A stretch of DNA of 49,191 bases from Thermoleophilia bacterium. Its GTDB lineage: Bacteria; Actinomycetota; Thermoleophilia; Gaiellales; Gaiellaceae. Both the position numbers and the translations under genes were made by a program. The notes below the pieces were generated by a model. It did no database searches. It saw nothing but the letters and a program-made list of their open reading frames with translations, and was not told the DNA's origin. Position 1 is the stretch's first letter. Every line of letters starts with the position of its first letter. Below are positions 1 through 8,099 of the stretch, one piece after another. Location of the stretch: contig JAHDVS010000004.1 in the NCBI GenBank assembly GCA_023382435.1, positions 1-49,191 on the forward strand, written 5' to 3'.

Positions 1-1
1 C

Positions 2-163
2 GGTGGCTACTACTTGCACCCGGAGGTGCAGCGCCGCCTCGGCTACCCGGGCCAGACGCCCCGGCCGCTCCCGGCCGCCGGCCTCCCCGACTACGTCGAG
101 GAGGGCCTGCTCGAGCGGGTCTACGAGCGCGGCCCGATCTACCGCCCGACGCCGGGGCGGTGA
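2..163 (+). CDS. C-terminal fragment, unknown protein (possibly gluconate 2-dehydrogenase subunit 3-like)
   Basis: Only the last 53 codons are inside the window; the reading frame starts at base 2 and ends with TGA at 161-163. The fragment opens with GGYYLHPEVQRRLGYPGQTP and ends in a Pro/Arg-rich tail. A Tyr-rich HPEV/LGYPG pattern near the C-terminus is reminiscent of the small subunit of membrane gluconate/sugar dehydrogenases, which would be a periplasmic partner of a GMC oxidoreductase. That is a memory-based resemblance only. Codon use is strongly GC3-biased, which supports this frame over the other frames at the window edge. Confidence 0.45.
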   Translation, partial: GGYYLHPEVQRRLGYPGQTPRPLPAAGLPDYVEEGLLERVYERGPIYRPTPGR

Positions 164-332
164 GCCGCGGCCCGGGGGAGCCCGAGCTCGCGCCTGACCT
201 CGTCGGGCGAGAGCAGACGGCGTTGACCCCTTCCTCGTACAGCTGATCGGGCCTCTGGAACACCGGGCGGCTCGAGGAGGTGCACCCGGGAGCATGGCTG
301 CCGCCCGGGCGCGCTCCTCCTCTTTCGCGGTC
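164..332. other. intergenic, no feature seen
   Basis: Convergent gap between the edge gene and the minus-strand secreted protein. I see no tRNA, no clear hairpin with a T-run and no convincing small ORF. Confidence 0.4.
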
Positions 333-815
333 CTAGTGAAGGCTGATTGTTAGCCGCTGTGTTCCGTCGGGCCGGTCGCGTACGGTGATCTCTCCGGTCG
401 CGCCCGCGTAGGCCCTCGTTCCGCCGAGGATCGCGAGACTGTCCTCAGCAGGGGGATGCCAGCCGGATGCGCCCCTGTTGCCGCCCCCACCCGCTGCGAC
501 GATCGTGCCCTCGGGGAGCAGAAGCGTGGCCCACCGTGCGAAGCCCTCGATCCGGGGGTCGATGACGACGTCCATGTCCTCGAGCCGACCCGCGGGCTTG
601 CCGTCGCGCGTCAGGGCGCCCGTGAAGAAGAACTGGTCGCCGACCGAGGTCCCCTTCGGAGCGACATCGTCGGTCTCGAACGACGACTTGTCGTAGCGGA
701 CAAGGAGCGTGAAGCTCCGTTCGGAGCTCGCTCCCGCGGTGAGTACCGGGATTCCGGCAACGATCGCGGTGAGAACGAAGGCAGCGACGATGCCGAGGGT
801 TCTCCGTGTCGTCAT
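333..815 (-). CDS. secreted dirigent/allene-oxide-cyclase-like beta-barrel protein
   Basis: 160 residues from ATG at 815, which is preceded by GGAGGTG and overlaps the stop of the upstream gene as ATGA. Residues 1-30 form a signal peptide (positive TTRR, hydrophobic core, AGASS cleavage region). The mature part has the pattern FTLLVRYDKSSFETDD, then GDQFFFTGALTRDG and a late LGGTRAYAGATGEITVRD. This matches the short extracellular barrel domain shared by dirigent and allene-oxide-cyclase-like proteins in actinobacteria. The LGGTRAYAGATGE segment is the most family-like part. No enzymatic activity is known for the bacterial members. It probably acts outside the membrane and is co-translated with the adjacent six-helix membrane protein. 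The longer reading frame reaching 995 lies inside the neighbour and was not used. Confidence 0.7.
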   Translation of the reverse strand: MTTRRTLGIVAAFVLTAIVAGIPVLTAGASSERSFTLLVRYDKSSFETDDVAPKGTSVGDQFFFTGALTRDGKPAGRLEDMDVVIDPRIEGFARWATLLLPEGTIVAAGGGGNRGASGWHPPAEDSLAILGGTRAYAGATGEITVRDRPDGTQRLTISLH

Positions 816-1489
816 GCGGGCACCTCCATCGGAGTCGGGTTGGTGGCGACGGCGCTGCCACCGCGCAGGGCGAGCGTGATGCTGACGGCGACGATCCAGA
901 GCAGCTCGAGCAGGAACGTCGGCGGACCGGACATCGCGAACGGCACGGTTGCGAGGAGCAGCGGCGCCGTGACGAGCGCCGACCAGCCGAGCCACCGCGG
1001 TAGGCAGCGGGTAGACAGGATCACACCGCCGGCCGCCGCGAGCATGACTGCGCCGAGCGCCGATGCGAGGACGAAGGCGGCCTCGTTCATGTCGACCATC
1101 GCTGCGGCGAGGCCGTCCGAGATGCCGTCATCGGCCCGCCACAGGAGCGCGAACATCGGCGCGCCGGAGGCGATCTTCACGGCCGCGGAGAGCAGGCCCA
1201 TGGCGAGCACCGCCCACGGCAGCCACGTGCGGCCCCGGTCGGCCCGTTGCAGTACCCACGCGAGGACGACGACGAAGATCGGGAAGCAGAGCAGTGCGAA
1301 CAGCTCCAGGACGCCGAGCGCCCAGTCGGCGTTCGTGACCTCATGGGCACGCCACCAGGCGCCGATCGCCTGGGACGACGCCGTCGAATCGGGCGAGCCG
1401 GAGCCGAGAACGTCGCTCGCAAGGACCGCGATGACGACGTAGAGGGCGCCGCAGGCGGCGCCGAGACGGGCGAGCAGAGGGTTGGACAC
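812..1489 (-). CDS. six-helix integral membrane protein of unknown function
   Basis: 225 residues from GTG at 1489, chosen because AGGGAGAG lies about 3-10 bases upstream; an ATG at 1573 would add 28 residues without membrane character. The protein starts SNPLLARLGAACGALYVVIA and has about six hydrophobic segments, with an extracytoplasmic loop after helix 1 (SGSPDSTASSQAIGAWWRAH). The helix layout is like that of DUF4386-type actinobacterial membrane proteins; I do not recognise a defined family or an active site. It overlaps the secreted barrel protein by 4 bases and is divergent from the histidine kinase at 1657, so the pair may be a target of that two-component system (inference). Confidence 0.65.
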   Translation of the reverse strand: MSNPLLARLGAACGALYVVIAVLASDVLGSGSPDSTASSQAIGAWWRAHEVTNADWALGVLELFALLCFPIFVVVLAWVLQRADRGRTWLPWAVLAMGLLSAAVKIASGAPMFALLWRADDGISDGLAAAMVDMNEAAFVLASALGAVMLAAAGGVILSTRCLPRWLGWSALVTAPLLLATVPFAMSGPPTFLLELLWIVAVSITLALRGGSAVATNPTPMEVPA

Positions 1490-1656
1490 GATCTCTCCCT
1501 TCGGTTCGCGGCTGACGAATGGATGGTCGCGCCGGATGGCGACGAGCACCACCGCCTCGCGAGCGAGCTGCATCTCCCCCCGCGGGAGGAACCGCGAGCG
1601 CGTCTTTCCGCCTCGAGGCCGATGCCGTTGCGCCGGAAACGGAGTACGTTCAGGAC

Positions 1657-2844
1657 GTGACGCGCACCTTCACCGCTCGACTCTCGAGCCCGAAGCTCCG
1701 ATCGGCCGGAATCGGGCTCCTCGTGCTCGTGTTGCTGGCGGCCGCCTTGATCGAGATCTGGCTACCCGCCGATCCGGTGACGAGGGGCTGGGGCGGGCCG
1801 CGCTGGGCCTCGACACTGCTCGCTCTCGCGAGCATCCTGCCGCTCCTCGTCCTGCGCCGGCACCCGGTGCCGGCGCTCGCCGTCTCGTTTGCAGCCGCGT
1901 GCGGCAACATCCTGCTGACCGCGCCGCACCAGGCCTCTTTCGAGGGCTTCGTTGCGCTGGTCGTGCTCGCCTACGGAGCCGGGGCCTACCTGGAGACGGC
2001 ACCGGCAGTCTGGACGGTCGTCGTGCTCGACGCGGCGGTCGTGGTGCTCGGCCTGTTGCTGGCGCTGCTCGACGACTACGACAGCCTCGAGTACTTTCCG
2101 GTGCCGTTCTGGCTTGCGATGGCGTGGGTGGTCGGACGGCTGATGCGGTCCTGGCGACGGCGGGCGGAGGAGCTGGAGGGGCTCGCGGCGGAGCTGGCTG
2201 CCGAGCGCGACGCCCGCGCCAGAGCTGCTGTCGAGGCAGAGCGCATGCGCATCGCGCACGAGCTGCACGACGTCGTCGCGCACAACGTCAGCGTGATGAC
2301 GATCCAGGCGACGGCCGCCTCTCGGATCCTGGCGAACGACCCCGACGGGGCCTGCGACGCGCTCGCGAGCGTCGAGCGCACCGGGCGCGAGACGGTGGAC
2401 GAGATGCGCATCCTGCTCGGCGTGCTTCGGGACCCCGGCAAGGACGAGCCGTTCGCGCCGCAGCCCGGCCTCGCGGAGCTCGACGCGCTCGCCGAGCGTG
2501 TCGGCAGCGCGGGCGTGCCGGTGGAGGTCGTCGTCGAGGGCCGGCCGCGCCCTCTGGCGGCCGGTCTCGACCTGGCCGCCTACAGGATCGTGCAGGAGGC
2601 GCTCACGAACGTCCTCAAGCACGCCGGAGGGGCGCGCGCCCGGGTCATCGTCCGGTACATGGATACGGCGCTCGAGGTCGAAGTGGTCGACGACGGCGCC
2701 GGCAGCGGCACCGGCGGCGGCACCGGCAACGGGCTCGTCGGAATGCGGGAACGCGTTGCGATGTACGGCGGGCAGCTCGAGATGGGCCGTCGTTACGAGG
2801 GCGGTTGGGCGCTGCGCGCCCGACTCCCGGTGGGGCCGACGTGA
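1657..2844 (+). CDS. two-component sensor histidine kinase, NarL/LuxR-partner (HisKA_3) type
   Basis: 395 residues from GTG at 1657. The N-terminal ~150 residues hold four to five membrane helices (GIGLLVLVLLAAALIEIW, TLLALASILPLLVL and others) with no recognisable extracytoplasmic sensor domain. A coiled linker follows. The dimerisation/phosphotransfer motif is ERMRIAHELHDVVAHNVS with phospho-accepting His204. The HATPase_c domain shows VDDGAGSGTGGGTGNGLVGM, a glycine-rich G box, near the C-terminus. The stop overlaps the response regulator start as GTGA, so the two are one operon. The signal is unknown. Earlier in-frame starts from 1519 add a low-complexity Arg/Pro stretch and were rejected. 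Confidence 0.9.
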   Translation: MTRTFTARLSSPKLRSAGIGLLVLVLLAAALIEIWLPADPVTRGWGGPRWASTLLALASILPLLVLRRHPVPALAVSFAAACGNILLTAPHQASFEGFVALVVLAYGAGAYLETAPAVWTVVVLDAAVVVLGLLLALLDDYDSLEYFPVPFWLAMAWVVGRLMRSWRRRAEELEGLAAELAAERDARARAAVEAERMRIAHELHDVVAHNVSVMTIQATAASRILANDPDGACDALASVERTGRETVDEMRILLGVLRDPGKDEPFAPQPGLAELDALAERVGSAGVPVEVVVEGRPRPLAAGLDLAAYRIVQEALTNVLKHAGGARARVIVRYMDTALEVEVVDDGAGSGTGGGTGNGLVGMRERVAMYGGQLEMGRRYEGGWALRARLPVGPT

Positions 2845-3497
2845 TCCGCGTCGCGCTCGCGGACGACCAGGAGTTGGTACGCACCGGCTTCCGCATGATT
2901 CTCGAGAGCGAGGGCGACCTGACGGTCGTCGGCGAGGCGGAGGACGGCGCGCAGGCGTTCGAGCTCGTCCGGCGCGAACGTCCCGACGTCGTGCTGATGG
3001 ACGTCCGCATGCCGGTGCTCGACGGCATCTCCGCGACCGCGCGGATCGTCGCTGCGGGGCTCCCGACTCGCGTGCTCGTGCTGACGACGTTCGACCTCGA
3101 CGAGGTCGTGTTCGAGGCGATCCGCGCTGGCGCCGCCGGCTTCCTCCTGAAGACCGGGCCGGCAGACGATCTCGTGCGCGCAGTACGTGTCGTGGCGTCG
3201 GGCGAGTCGCTGCTGTCGCCGTCGGTGACGCGCCGGCTCGTCGAGGAGTTCGCGCGACGACCGTCGGGTGCTCCGCCTGCGGCGGTGAACGAGCTGACGC
3301 CGCGGGAGCTCGATGTCCTCCGCCTTCTCGCTCGCGGACTCAGCAATGCCGAGATCGCGGCGGAGTTGGTCGTCGAGACGTCGACCGTGAAGTCACACGT
3401 GGCGAGCGTTCTTTCGAAGCTCAACCTCCGCGACCGCGTGCAGGCGGTCGTTGCCGCCTACGAGAGCGGGCTGGTCACTCCAGGCACGATCCCGTAG
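2841..3497 (+). CDS. NarL/FixJ-family response regulator
   Basis: 218 residues from GTG at 2841, inside the overlap with the kinase stop. The receiver domain covers residues 1-120 (IRVALADDQELVRTGFRMIL; phospho-acceptor Asp54 in VLMDVRMP; conserved Lys in FLLKTGPADDL). The LuxR-type helix-turn-helix covers about 150-210 (LTPRELDVLRLLARGLSNAE, then TVKSHVASVLSKLNLRDR). It should be phosphorylated by the kinase encoded just upstream and act as a DNA-binding regulator. The divergent membrane/secreted pair at 333-1489 is the closest candidate target. Confidence 0.93.
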   Translation: MIRVALADDQELVRTGFRMILESEGDLTVVGEAEDGAQAFELVRRERPDVVLMDVRMPVLDGISATARIVAAGLPTRVLVLTTFDLDEVVFEAIRAGAAGFLLKTGPADDLVRAVRVVASGESLLSPSVTRRLVEEFARRPSGAPPAAVNELTPRELDVLRLLARGLSNAEIAAELVVETSTVKSHVASVLSKLNLRDRVQAVVAAYESGLVTPGTIP

Positions 3498-3710
3498 GAG
3501 GCGCCGTGCGGTCTGGGGTCGGGTCTCCGACGTTGCGTGTGCGCTGGTTCTGCAGCCACGCTCTTGCTCGGGCGACGCCGGGTAGTGAGCCGTCTCACTC
3601 TGGACGTGCAGTACGGCGACGGCCGCAACGACCGAGACCTGACCCCCGGCACGCGCGATGCCGGACGAGCCGCTGGCCGGCGGCGACAGCGCCGCTTGCC
3701 CCGCCTTCGC

Positions 3711-3739
3711 TTGACTCCGGCCGGCCCGGTCCCTATGAT
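3711..3739 (+). promoter_or_regulatory. sigma70-type promoter of the catabolic island
   Basis: TTGACT at 3711-3716, exactly 17 bases, then TATGAT at 3734-3739. Both hexamers are close to the housekeeping consensus and stand out in this GC-rich DNA. Transcription would begin near 3746, about 105 bases before the ABC transporter start. Confidence 0.75.
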
Positions 3740-3759
3740 CTGCCGATCCGTGAACTTCT

Positions 3760-3774
3760 TTTCAAATAGTGAAA
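3760..3774. promoter_or_regulatory. inverted-repeat operator TTTCA-N5-TGAAA
   Basis: Perfect 5-base arms, TTTCA (3760-3764) and TGAAA (3770-3774), around AATAG. It sits about +14 to +28 relative to the predicted start site, where a bound repressor would block initiation or early elongation. The IclR regulator at 15226 is the only island-encoded DNA-binding protein and the natural candidate (inference). Confidence 0.55.
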
Positions 3775-3850
3775 CGCGTTCGGAACCGACCACTGGCCTT
3801 GGAGCAGGACAGGTTGATCCGGAAGCTCCCGGAGTGAGGAGGAGGCAGCG

Positions 3851-5110
3851 ATGAGCAAGCGCGACGAGGAGGCACGGGACCTGGTTCAGAGGCTCAGTGC
3901 CGGCAAGATGTCTCGGCGGCAGTTCATGACGCGGGCATCGGCTCTTGGCTTGACGGCAGGGGCGATTGGCTCGATCCTTGCCGCCTGTGGGGGGAAGGAC
4001 GATGCTGCGCCAGCCACCGCCCCGACGGAGCCCGCCCCGACGGAGTCGGCTCCTGGCGAGTCGACCGCTCCTGCCGGGACAGTCGATATCGCCGGGGATC
4101 TCGACCATTTCACCTGGGAGGGCTACGACTTGCCGGGGATTATCGATCCCTGGCTCGACGCGAACGGCGTCTCGCAGAACGTGACCTTAATTGGCGTCCA
4201 GGCCGATGTCGAAGCCAAGCTCTTGAGCCCTGCCGGGAAGGGTGTCGATCTGACGTCGGCCAACCAGGCTTTCATCCAGAGCTACCTGGATTTCGGGATC
4301 GTGAGGCCGATTAGCGTCGAGGAAGTCCCGAGCCTCGCGAAGCTGTTTCCCAGGTGGCAGCAGTTTCCGTACAGGAATGACGACGGGACATTCAACGTGG
4401 TGCCGTGGACGTGGGGGTCGCTGGGGCTCACCTACTCGCCGGAGCGCGTCGGAGAAGTGCCGGAGAGCTGGGAGATCGTGTTCGATCCGGCGTTCAAGGA
4501 TCGCGTCGTAATGCTCGACGACGCCCAGAACAACGTCTCGCTTGCGGCGCTGATCCTGGGTTTCAACCCCGACGAGCTGACCCAGGAGCAGTTCGCCGAG
4601 GTCAAGGACTTTCTCGGGCGGGTCATGAAGCAGTCCAAGACACTGGCACCTTCCTTTGGGGACATCGTCTCTCTTTTTGCCGCCGGCGAGGTCGACCTCA
4701 ACTTCCTCGGCTGGATCGGTACCGACGTCTTCATCGAGGGTGCCGAAACGAAGACGATCGTCCCCGCCAAGAACCCCGACGGTTCGCTAGGCCGGAGCCT
4801 CGCCTTCTGCGACTGTGCCATGATCCCACCCGATGCCGACAACGTCCCGGCGGCGCTCGCCTTCAGCGAGCAGCTGATCTCAGGTCAGATCGCCGCGGAT
4901 GCGGCCGCATACCTCGCCGCGGGGACGACGAACCCGGAGGTCGTAGCGCTGATCGACGAGACGACGCGGGCCCTCTTCCCCTACGATGATCTCGGCGCCT
5001 TTTTCGAAAGGGTCGCTCTTCCTAACGGCTTCCCGCGCGAGTCCGACGAATTCGTCACCTTTGACGAAACGGTCAAGGGCTGGGAAGACGTGAAGGCCGC
5101 GGCCCTGTAG
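3851..5110 (+). CDS. ABC transporter substrate-binding lipoprotein, spermidine/putrescine (PotD)-like
   Basis: 419 residues. The N-terminus has a twin-arginine motif (SRRQFMTRASALGLTAG, residues 20-36) followed by a lipobox LAAC at about residues 43-46, so it is probably a Tat-exported lipoprotein. A Pro/Thr/Glu-rich linker (residues ~53-75) leads into the binding domain. Family 1-type features include FTWEGYDLPGIIDPW, VVPWTWGSLGLTYSPERVGE and WIGTDVFIEGAETKTIVP. The overall shape is that of PotD/PotF-type proteins, but the transported compound may be a carboxylate rather than a polyamine given the enzymes that follow. It is the first gene of the island and is followed by two permeases and an ATPase in the usual order. 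Confidence 0.88.
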   Translation: MSKRDEEARDLVQRLSAGKMSRRQFMTRASALGLTAGAIGSILAACGGKDDAAPATAPTEPAPTESAPGESTAPAGTVDIAGDLDHFTWEGYDLPGIIDPWLDANGVSQNVTLIGVQADVEAKLLSPAGKGVDLTSANQAFIQSYLDFGIVRPISVEEVPSLAKLFPRWQQFPYRNDDGTFNVVPWTWGSLGLTYSPERVGEVPESWEIVFDPAFKDRVVMLDDAQNNVSLAALILGFNPDELTQEQFAEVKDFLGRVMKQSKTLAPSFGDIVSLFAAGEVDLNFLGWIGTDVFIEGAETKTIVPAKNPDGSLGRSLAFCDCAMIPPDADNVPAALAFSEQLISGQIAADAAAYLAAGTTNPEVVALIDETTRALFPYDDLGAFFERVALPNGFPRESDEFVTFDETVKGWEDVKAAAL

Positions 5111-5136
5111 TCGGAGGACGTTGCGGGGCGGGCCGA

Positions 5137-6006
5137 ATGAGCGTCAGTCGGCGTTTGGCTGCGGTACTGGCGAGTCCGCTCGGGCTGCTTCTGTTCGTCG
5201 CTATCGCCATTCCGGGAGGGACGTTCCTCGTCTATTCCTTCTTCAGCTTCGATGCCTCGCTCCGTCGGGTAGAGCCCGGCTTCAGCTTCGATAACTACCG
5301 GCTCGTACTGACTGAATCGACGTTTCACACGCTCGGTTGGAACACCCTCGCCATCGCCGTTCCGGCGACTGTCGCATCCGTCGTGGCCGGGTACGCGCTC
5401 GCCTACTACCTGGCGTTCGAGGCGCGACGGTCGCGGACGTTCCTTCTTGCCCTCGTCGTGATCTCGATGCTCGCGAGCTACCTCGTTCGTATCTATGCCT
5501 GGCGTACGCTCATGGGTGAGCGCGGCGTCTTGAACAGCGCGCTCGAGGCGATCGGGATCATCGACGAGCCGCTCGGCGTTCTGCTCTTCTCGCGGCTCAC
5601 CGTGATCGTCGCCTATGTCAACCTGTACCTGCCCTTCACGACGCTGCTCATCTACGCCAGCCTGGCCGGCGTTCCCCGCGCGCTTCGCGAGAGCGCCCGC
5701 GATCTGGGGGCGGGTCGGGGCGAAACCCTGCGTCGCGTCACCCTTCCTCTCTCCGGGCACGCGGTGCTCGTGGCGACCGCGTTCACTTTCTTCCTCAGCG
5801 CTGGCGACTTCTTCGCCCCCGTCCTCCTCGGGGGGACGAGCTCGGTGACATTCGGGGTGGCGATCTCTGATCAGCTTCGAAGCACCGGTAACTACCCCCT
5901 TGGTGCCGCCCTGTCGTTCGTCATGTTGGCGGCGTTTGCGCTCGTGTATCTGCTATTGCGGGCGTCGCTTCGCGCTTTCCGCTTCTTGCCCCGTCAGGTG
6001 GCCTAG
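5137..6006 (+). CDS. ABC transporter permease, PotB-like
   Basis: 289 residues with six membrane helices, starting VSRRLAAVLASPLGLLLFVA. The EAA loop that docks to the ATPase is visible as ALRESARDLGAGRGETLRRV (about residues 186-205), with the conserved Gly. The long hydrophilic loop after helix 1 (EPGFSFDNYRLVL) is typical of the PotB/HisM group. It lies 26 bases after the binding protein and 3 bases before the second permease, so the three form one transcript. Confidence 0.9.
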   Translation: MSVSRRLAAVLASPLGLLLFVAIAIPGGTFLVYSFFSFDASLRRVEPGFSFDNYRLVLTESTFHTLGWNTLAIAVPATVASVVAGYALAYYLAFEARRSRTFLLALVVISMLASYLVRIYAWRTLMGERGVLNSALEAIGIIDEPLGVLLFSRLTVIVAYVNLYLPFTTLLIYASLAGVPRALRESARDLGAGRGETLRRVTLPLSGHAVLVATAFTFFLSAGDFFAPVLLGGTSSVTFGVAISDQLRSTGNYPLGAALSFVMLAAFALVYLLLRASLRAFRFLPRQVA

Positions 6007-6009
6007 CTC

Positions 6010-6825
6010 GTGAGATTCCCACGTCCCCTCGTCCTCGTCGTCGGAGCGCTCATCGCCTTCCTCTACGCGCCGGTCGCGGTCGCCGTCGTGTTCGCTTTCA
6101 ACTCGGGTTCCACCTTGAGCGTGCCGCTGCAGGGGCTCTCGCTCCGTTGGTTTCGGGCGGTCCTGGCCGACCCGGGCTTCAGGGACGCGTTGACGAACAG
6201 CCTTCTGGTGGCTGTCGTCACAGCCGGGGGCACCGCGCTCATAGGCACGGCGAGCGCCTTCGTGATCGTGCGGCGCCGGTCGCGGCCGGTCGCTGCGCTC
6301 GAGGGCTTCTCGCGGCTGCCGGTCATGTTGCCCCCCCTTCTCATCGGCGCCTCGCTGCTAACGACGATCGCCGCGTCCGGCGTCGCTCTCTCGCTGATGA
6401 CGGTGACCGTGGGCCACCTCGTGTACGTAATCCCCTACGTCGTCGTCGTCGTTGTCGCACGGCTCCGCTCCGTCGACCTCGAGCTCGAGCAGGCGGCCCG
6501 GGATCTGGGCGCGGGTCCGCTCGAGACGTTTCGGCGGGTGACGCTTCCGCTTCTCACCCCCGCCGTCCTCGGGGCTGCCATGCTCGCCTTCGCCTTCTCC
6601 TTCGACGAGATCCTGATCACGACCTTCACGTCAGGCCTCGATTCGACGCTACCGATGTTCATCGTCTCGAAGATGCGGCGAACGATCGATCCCTCCATCA
6701 ACGCCGTTGCGACGGTCCTGCTCCTCGTACCCTGGATCGCGCTGGCGCTAGCTCTCGTCACCACGCGCAGGTCCATCGCTCGTGCGCCCGCGCCAGGTAG
6801 TGCCGGGGGCGGGGAGTCGGCGTGA
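6010..6825 (+). CDS. ABC transporter permease, PotC-like
   Basis: 271 residues from GTG at 6010. There are six predicted helices; the extracytoplasmic segment LSLRWFRAVLADPGFRDAL is characteristic of PotC-type subunits. The EAA loop reads LEQAARDLGAGPLETFRRVT. It pairs with the PotB-like subunit to form the transmembrane channel. The stop overlaps the ATPase start (GTGA at 6822-6825). Confidence 0.9.
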   Translation: MRFPRPLVLVVGALIAFLYAPVAVAVVFAFNSGSTLSVPLQGLSLRWFRAVLADPGFRDALTNSLLVAVVTAGGTALIGTASAFVIVRRRSRPVAALEGFSRLPVMLPPLLIGASLLTTIAASGVALSLMTVTVGHLVYVIPYVVVVVVARLRSVDLELEQAARDLGAGPLETFRRVTLPLLTPAVLGAAMLAFAFSFDEILITTFTSGLDSTLPMFIVSKMRRTIDPSINAVATVLLLVPWIALALALVTTRRSIARAPAPGSAGGGESA

Positions 6826-7961
6826 ACGCTTCGCCGAAGGAGTTCGCCGAGTCCCAGGCGCTCGCGAGCGCCCGCGCCGAAAGCGTGTCCGTCGTGGGTG
6901 TAACGAAGCGCTTTGGCTCGGTGGTTGCTCTCTCCGACGTCAGCCTGAGCATCCCAGAGGGGTCCTTCTTCGGTCTTCTGGGCCCGAGCGGCTGCGGGAA
7001 GACGACCCTGCTGCGCATCCTCGCCGGGCTAGAGCGGCCGGACGGGGGGGACGTCCTCTTCAACGGGAAGAGCATCCTGGGCACACCCCCCGAGCGCCGA
7101 CCGTTCAATATCTGTTTTCAACGCTACGCTCTCTTCCCGCACCTGACCGTGCGCGAGAACATCGCGTTTGGCCTGACGACGCGAGGGCGCGGTCGGGGGA
7201 GGCGTCGCCGCCAGGAGATCGCACAGCGGGTCGATGACATGCTGTCCCTCGTGGGGCTCGAGGGGCTGGGCGAGCGTTCCCCTTCGCAGCTGAGCGGCGG
7301 GCAGGCACAACGGGTCGGTCTCTCGCGGGCGCTGATCAACCAGCCGCGCCTTCTGCTGCTCGACGAGCCGCTCTCCGCGCTCGATCGAAACGTGCGGAAC
7401 GTGATGCGCGAGGAGCTCCTGCGCATCCAGCAGGAGCTCGGTACGACCTTCCTGCTCGTGACACACGACCAGGACGAGGCACTGAGCATGTCGAGCGAGG
7501 TGGCACTCATGAACCAGGGCCGCATCGAGCAGGTGGCCGACCCGGAGACTCTCTACCAGCGCCCAGCAACGCTCTTTGCCGCCCGCTTCATCGGCGCAGG
7601 GAGCTTTCTGGCGGCCCGAGCGCATCGGTGCGAGGGCGAGCATGTCTCGGTGGAGGTGGCCGGCGCGCGCTTCCGAGCGCTCGACGCCGGCGTCGTAGAG
7701 GGCTCCGCGGCGACCGTGCTATTGCGACCCGAGGAGATCCGCATCGTGACCGAAGGCGAGAGCCGAACGTCGGGAATCGTCGAGACCTCCGCCTTTCTCG
7801 GCTCGAGCTACGAACTGACCATCACTACTCCGCTGGGGGCTCTCAGGCTCCGAAGCCCGCAGCCGATTCCTCCGGGCGCAAGCATCGCGATCGGCTGGGA
7901 GGAGACGGCCGGGATCTGCTATCCGAGCGACGACTCCGGTGGGCGGGCCGATGCAACGTAG
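6822..7961 (+). CDS. ABC transporter ATPase, PotA-like
   Basis: 379 residues. Walker A GPSGCGKTTLL (about residue 52), Q-loop CFQRYALFPHLTV, signature LSGGQAQRVGLSRAL, Walker B LLLLDEPLSALD and switch His in VTHDQDEALSM. After ~235 residues comes a C-terminal TOBE/OB-fold regulatory region (VLLRPEEIRIVTEG), as in PotA/UgpC/MalK. The enzyme powers the importer. The first ~20 residues (NASPKEFAESQALASARAES) are an extra tail with no family match. This gene ends the transporter part; 138 bases follow before the first FAH gene. Confidence 0.92.
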   Translation: MNASPKEFAESQALASARAESVSVVGVTKRFGSVVALSDVSLSIPEGSFFGLLGPSGCGKTTLLRILAGLERPDGGDVLFNGKSILGTPPERRPFNICFQRYALFPHLTVRENIAFGLTTRGRGRGRRRRQEIAQRVDDMLSLVGLEGLGERSPSQLSGGQAQRVGLSRALINQPRLLLLDEPLSALDRNVRNVMREELLRIQQELGTTFLLVTHDQDEALSMSSEVALMNQGRIEQVADPETLYQRPATLFAARFIGAGSFLAARAHRCEGEHVSVEVAGARFRALDAGVVEGSAATVLLRPEEIRIVTEGESRTSGIVETSAFLGSSYELTITTPLGALRLRSPQPIPPGASIAIGWEETAGICYPSDDSGGRADAT

Positions 7962-7991
7962 TGGGCGGGCCGTTTACAGGGAGGCCCTCGC

Positions 7992-8007
7992 CGAGCGACA
8001 ACGCTCG
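7992..8007. other. small hairpin between transporter and enzyme genes
   Basis: CGAGCG (7992-7997), loop ACAA, CGCTCG (8002-8007). No T-run follows, so it is not a classical terminator. It may stabilise or partly separate the transporter mRNA from the downstream enzyme mRNA. Otherwise nothing is seen in 7962-8099. Confidence 0.3.
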
Positions 8008-8099
8008 CCCTCGCTTGAAGCAGAGCCAGCACGCTCCCAGGGTCTGGGCGTGGCGATCGTGATCGACGTCAACAAGGTTAGGTGAAGGAGGCAGCGCAA

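Larger units (their letters stand above)
3498..3850. other. 353-base intergenic region; promoter in its 3' half
   Basis: No gene is supported between the response regulator stop and the solute-binding protein. The first ~210 bases show nothing recognisable. The right part has a consensus-like promoter at 3711-3739 and an inverted repeat at 3760-3774, described separately. AGTGAGGAGGAGGCAGCG in front of 3851 contains the ribosome-binding site. Confidence 0.6.

Noticed and set aside
456-1442. 328-codon plus-strand frame
   Set aside because: Antisense to the secreted and membrane proteins, which have signal peptides, helices and ribosome sites.
3851-7961. Calling the importer a true spermidine/putrescine transporter (potABCD)
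   Set aside because: Subunit types match, but related systems import many other compounds and the downstream enzymes point to an acid; gene symbols withheld.
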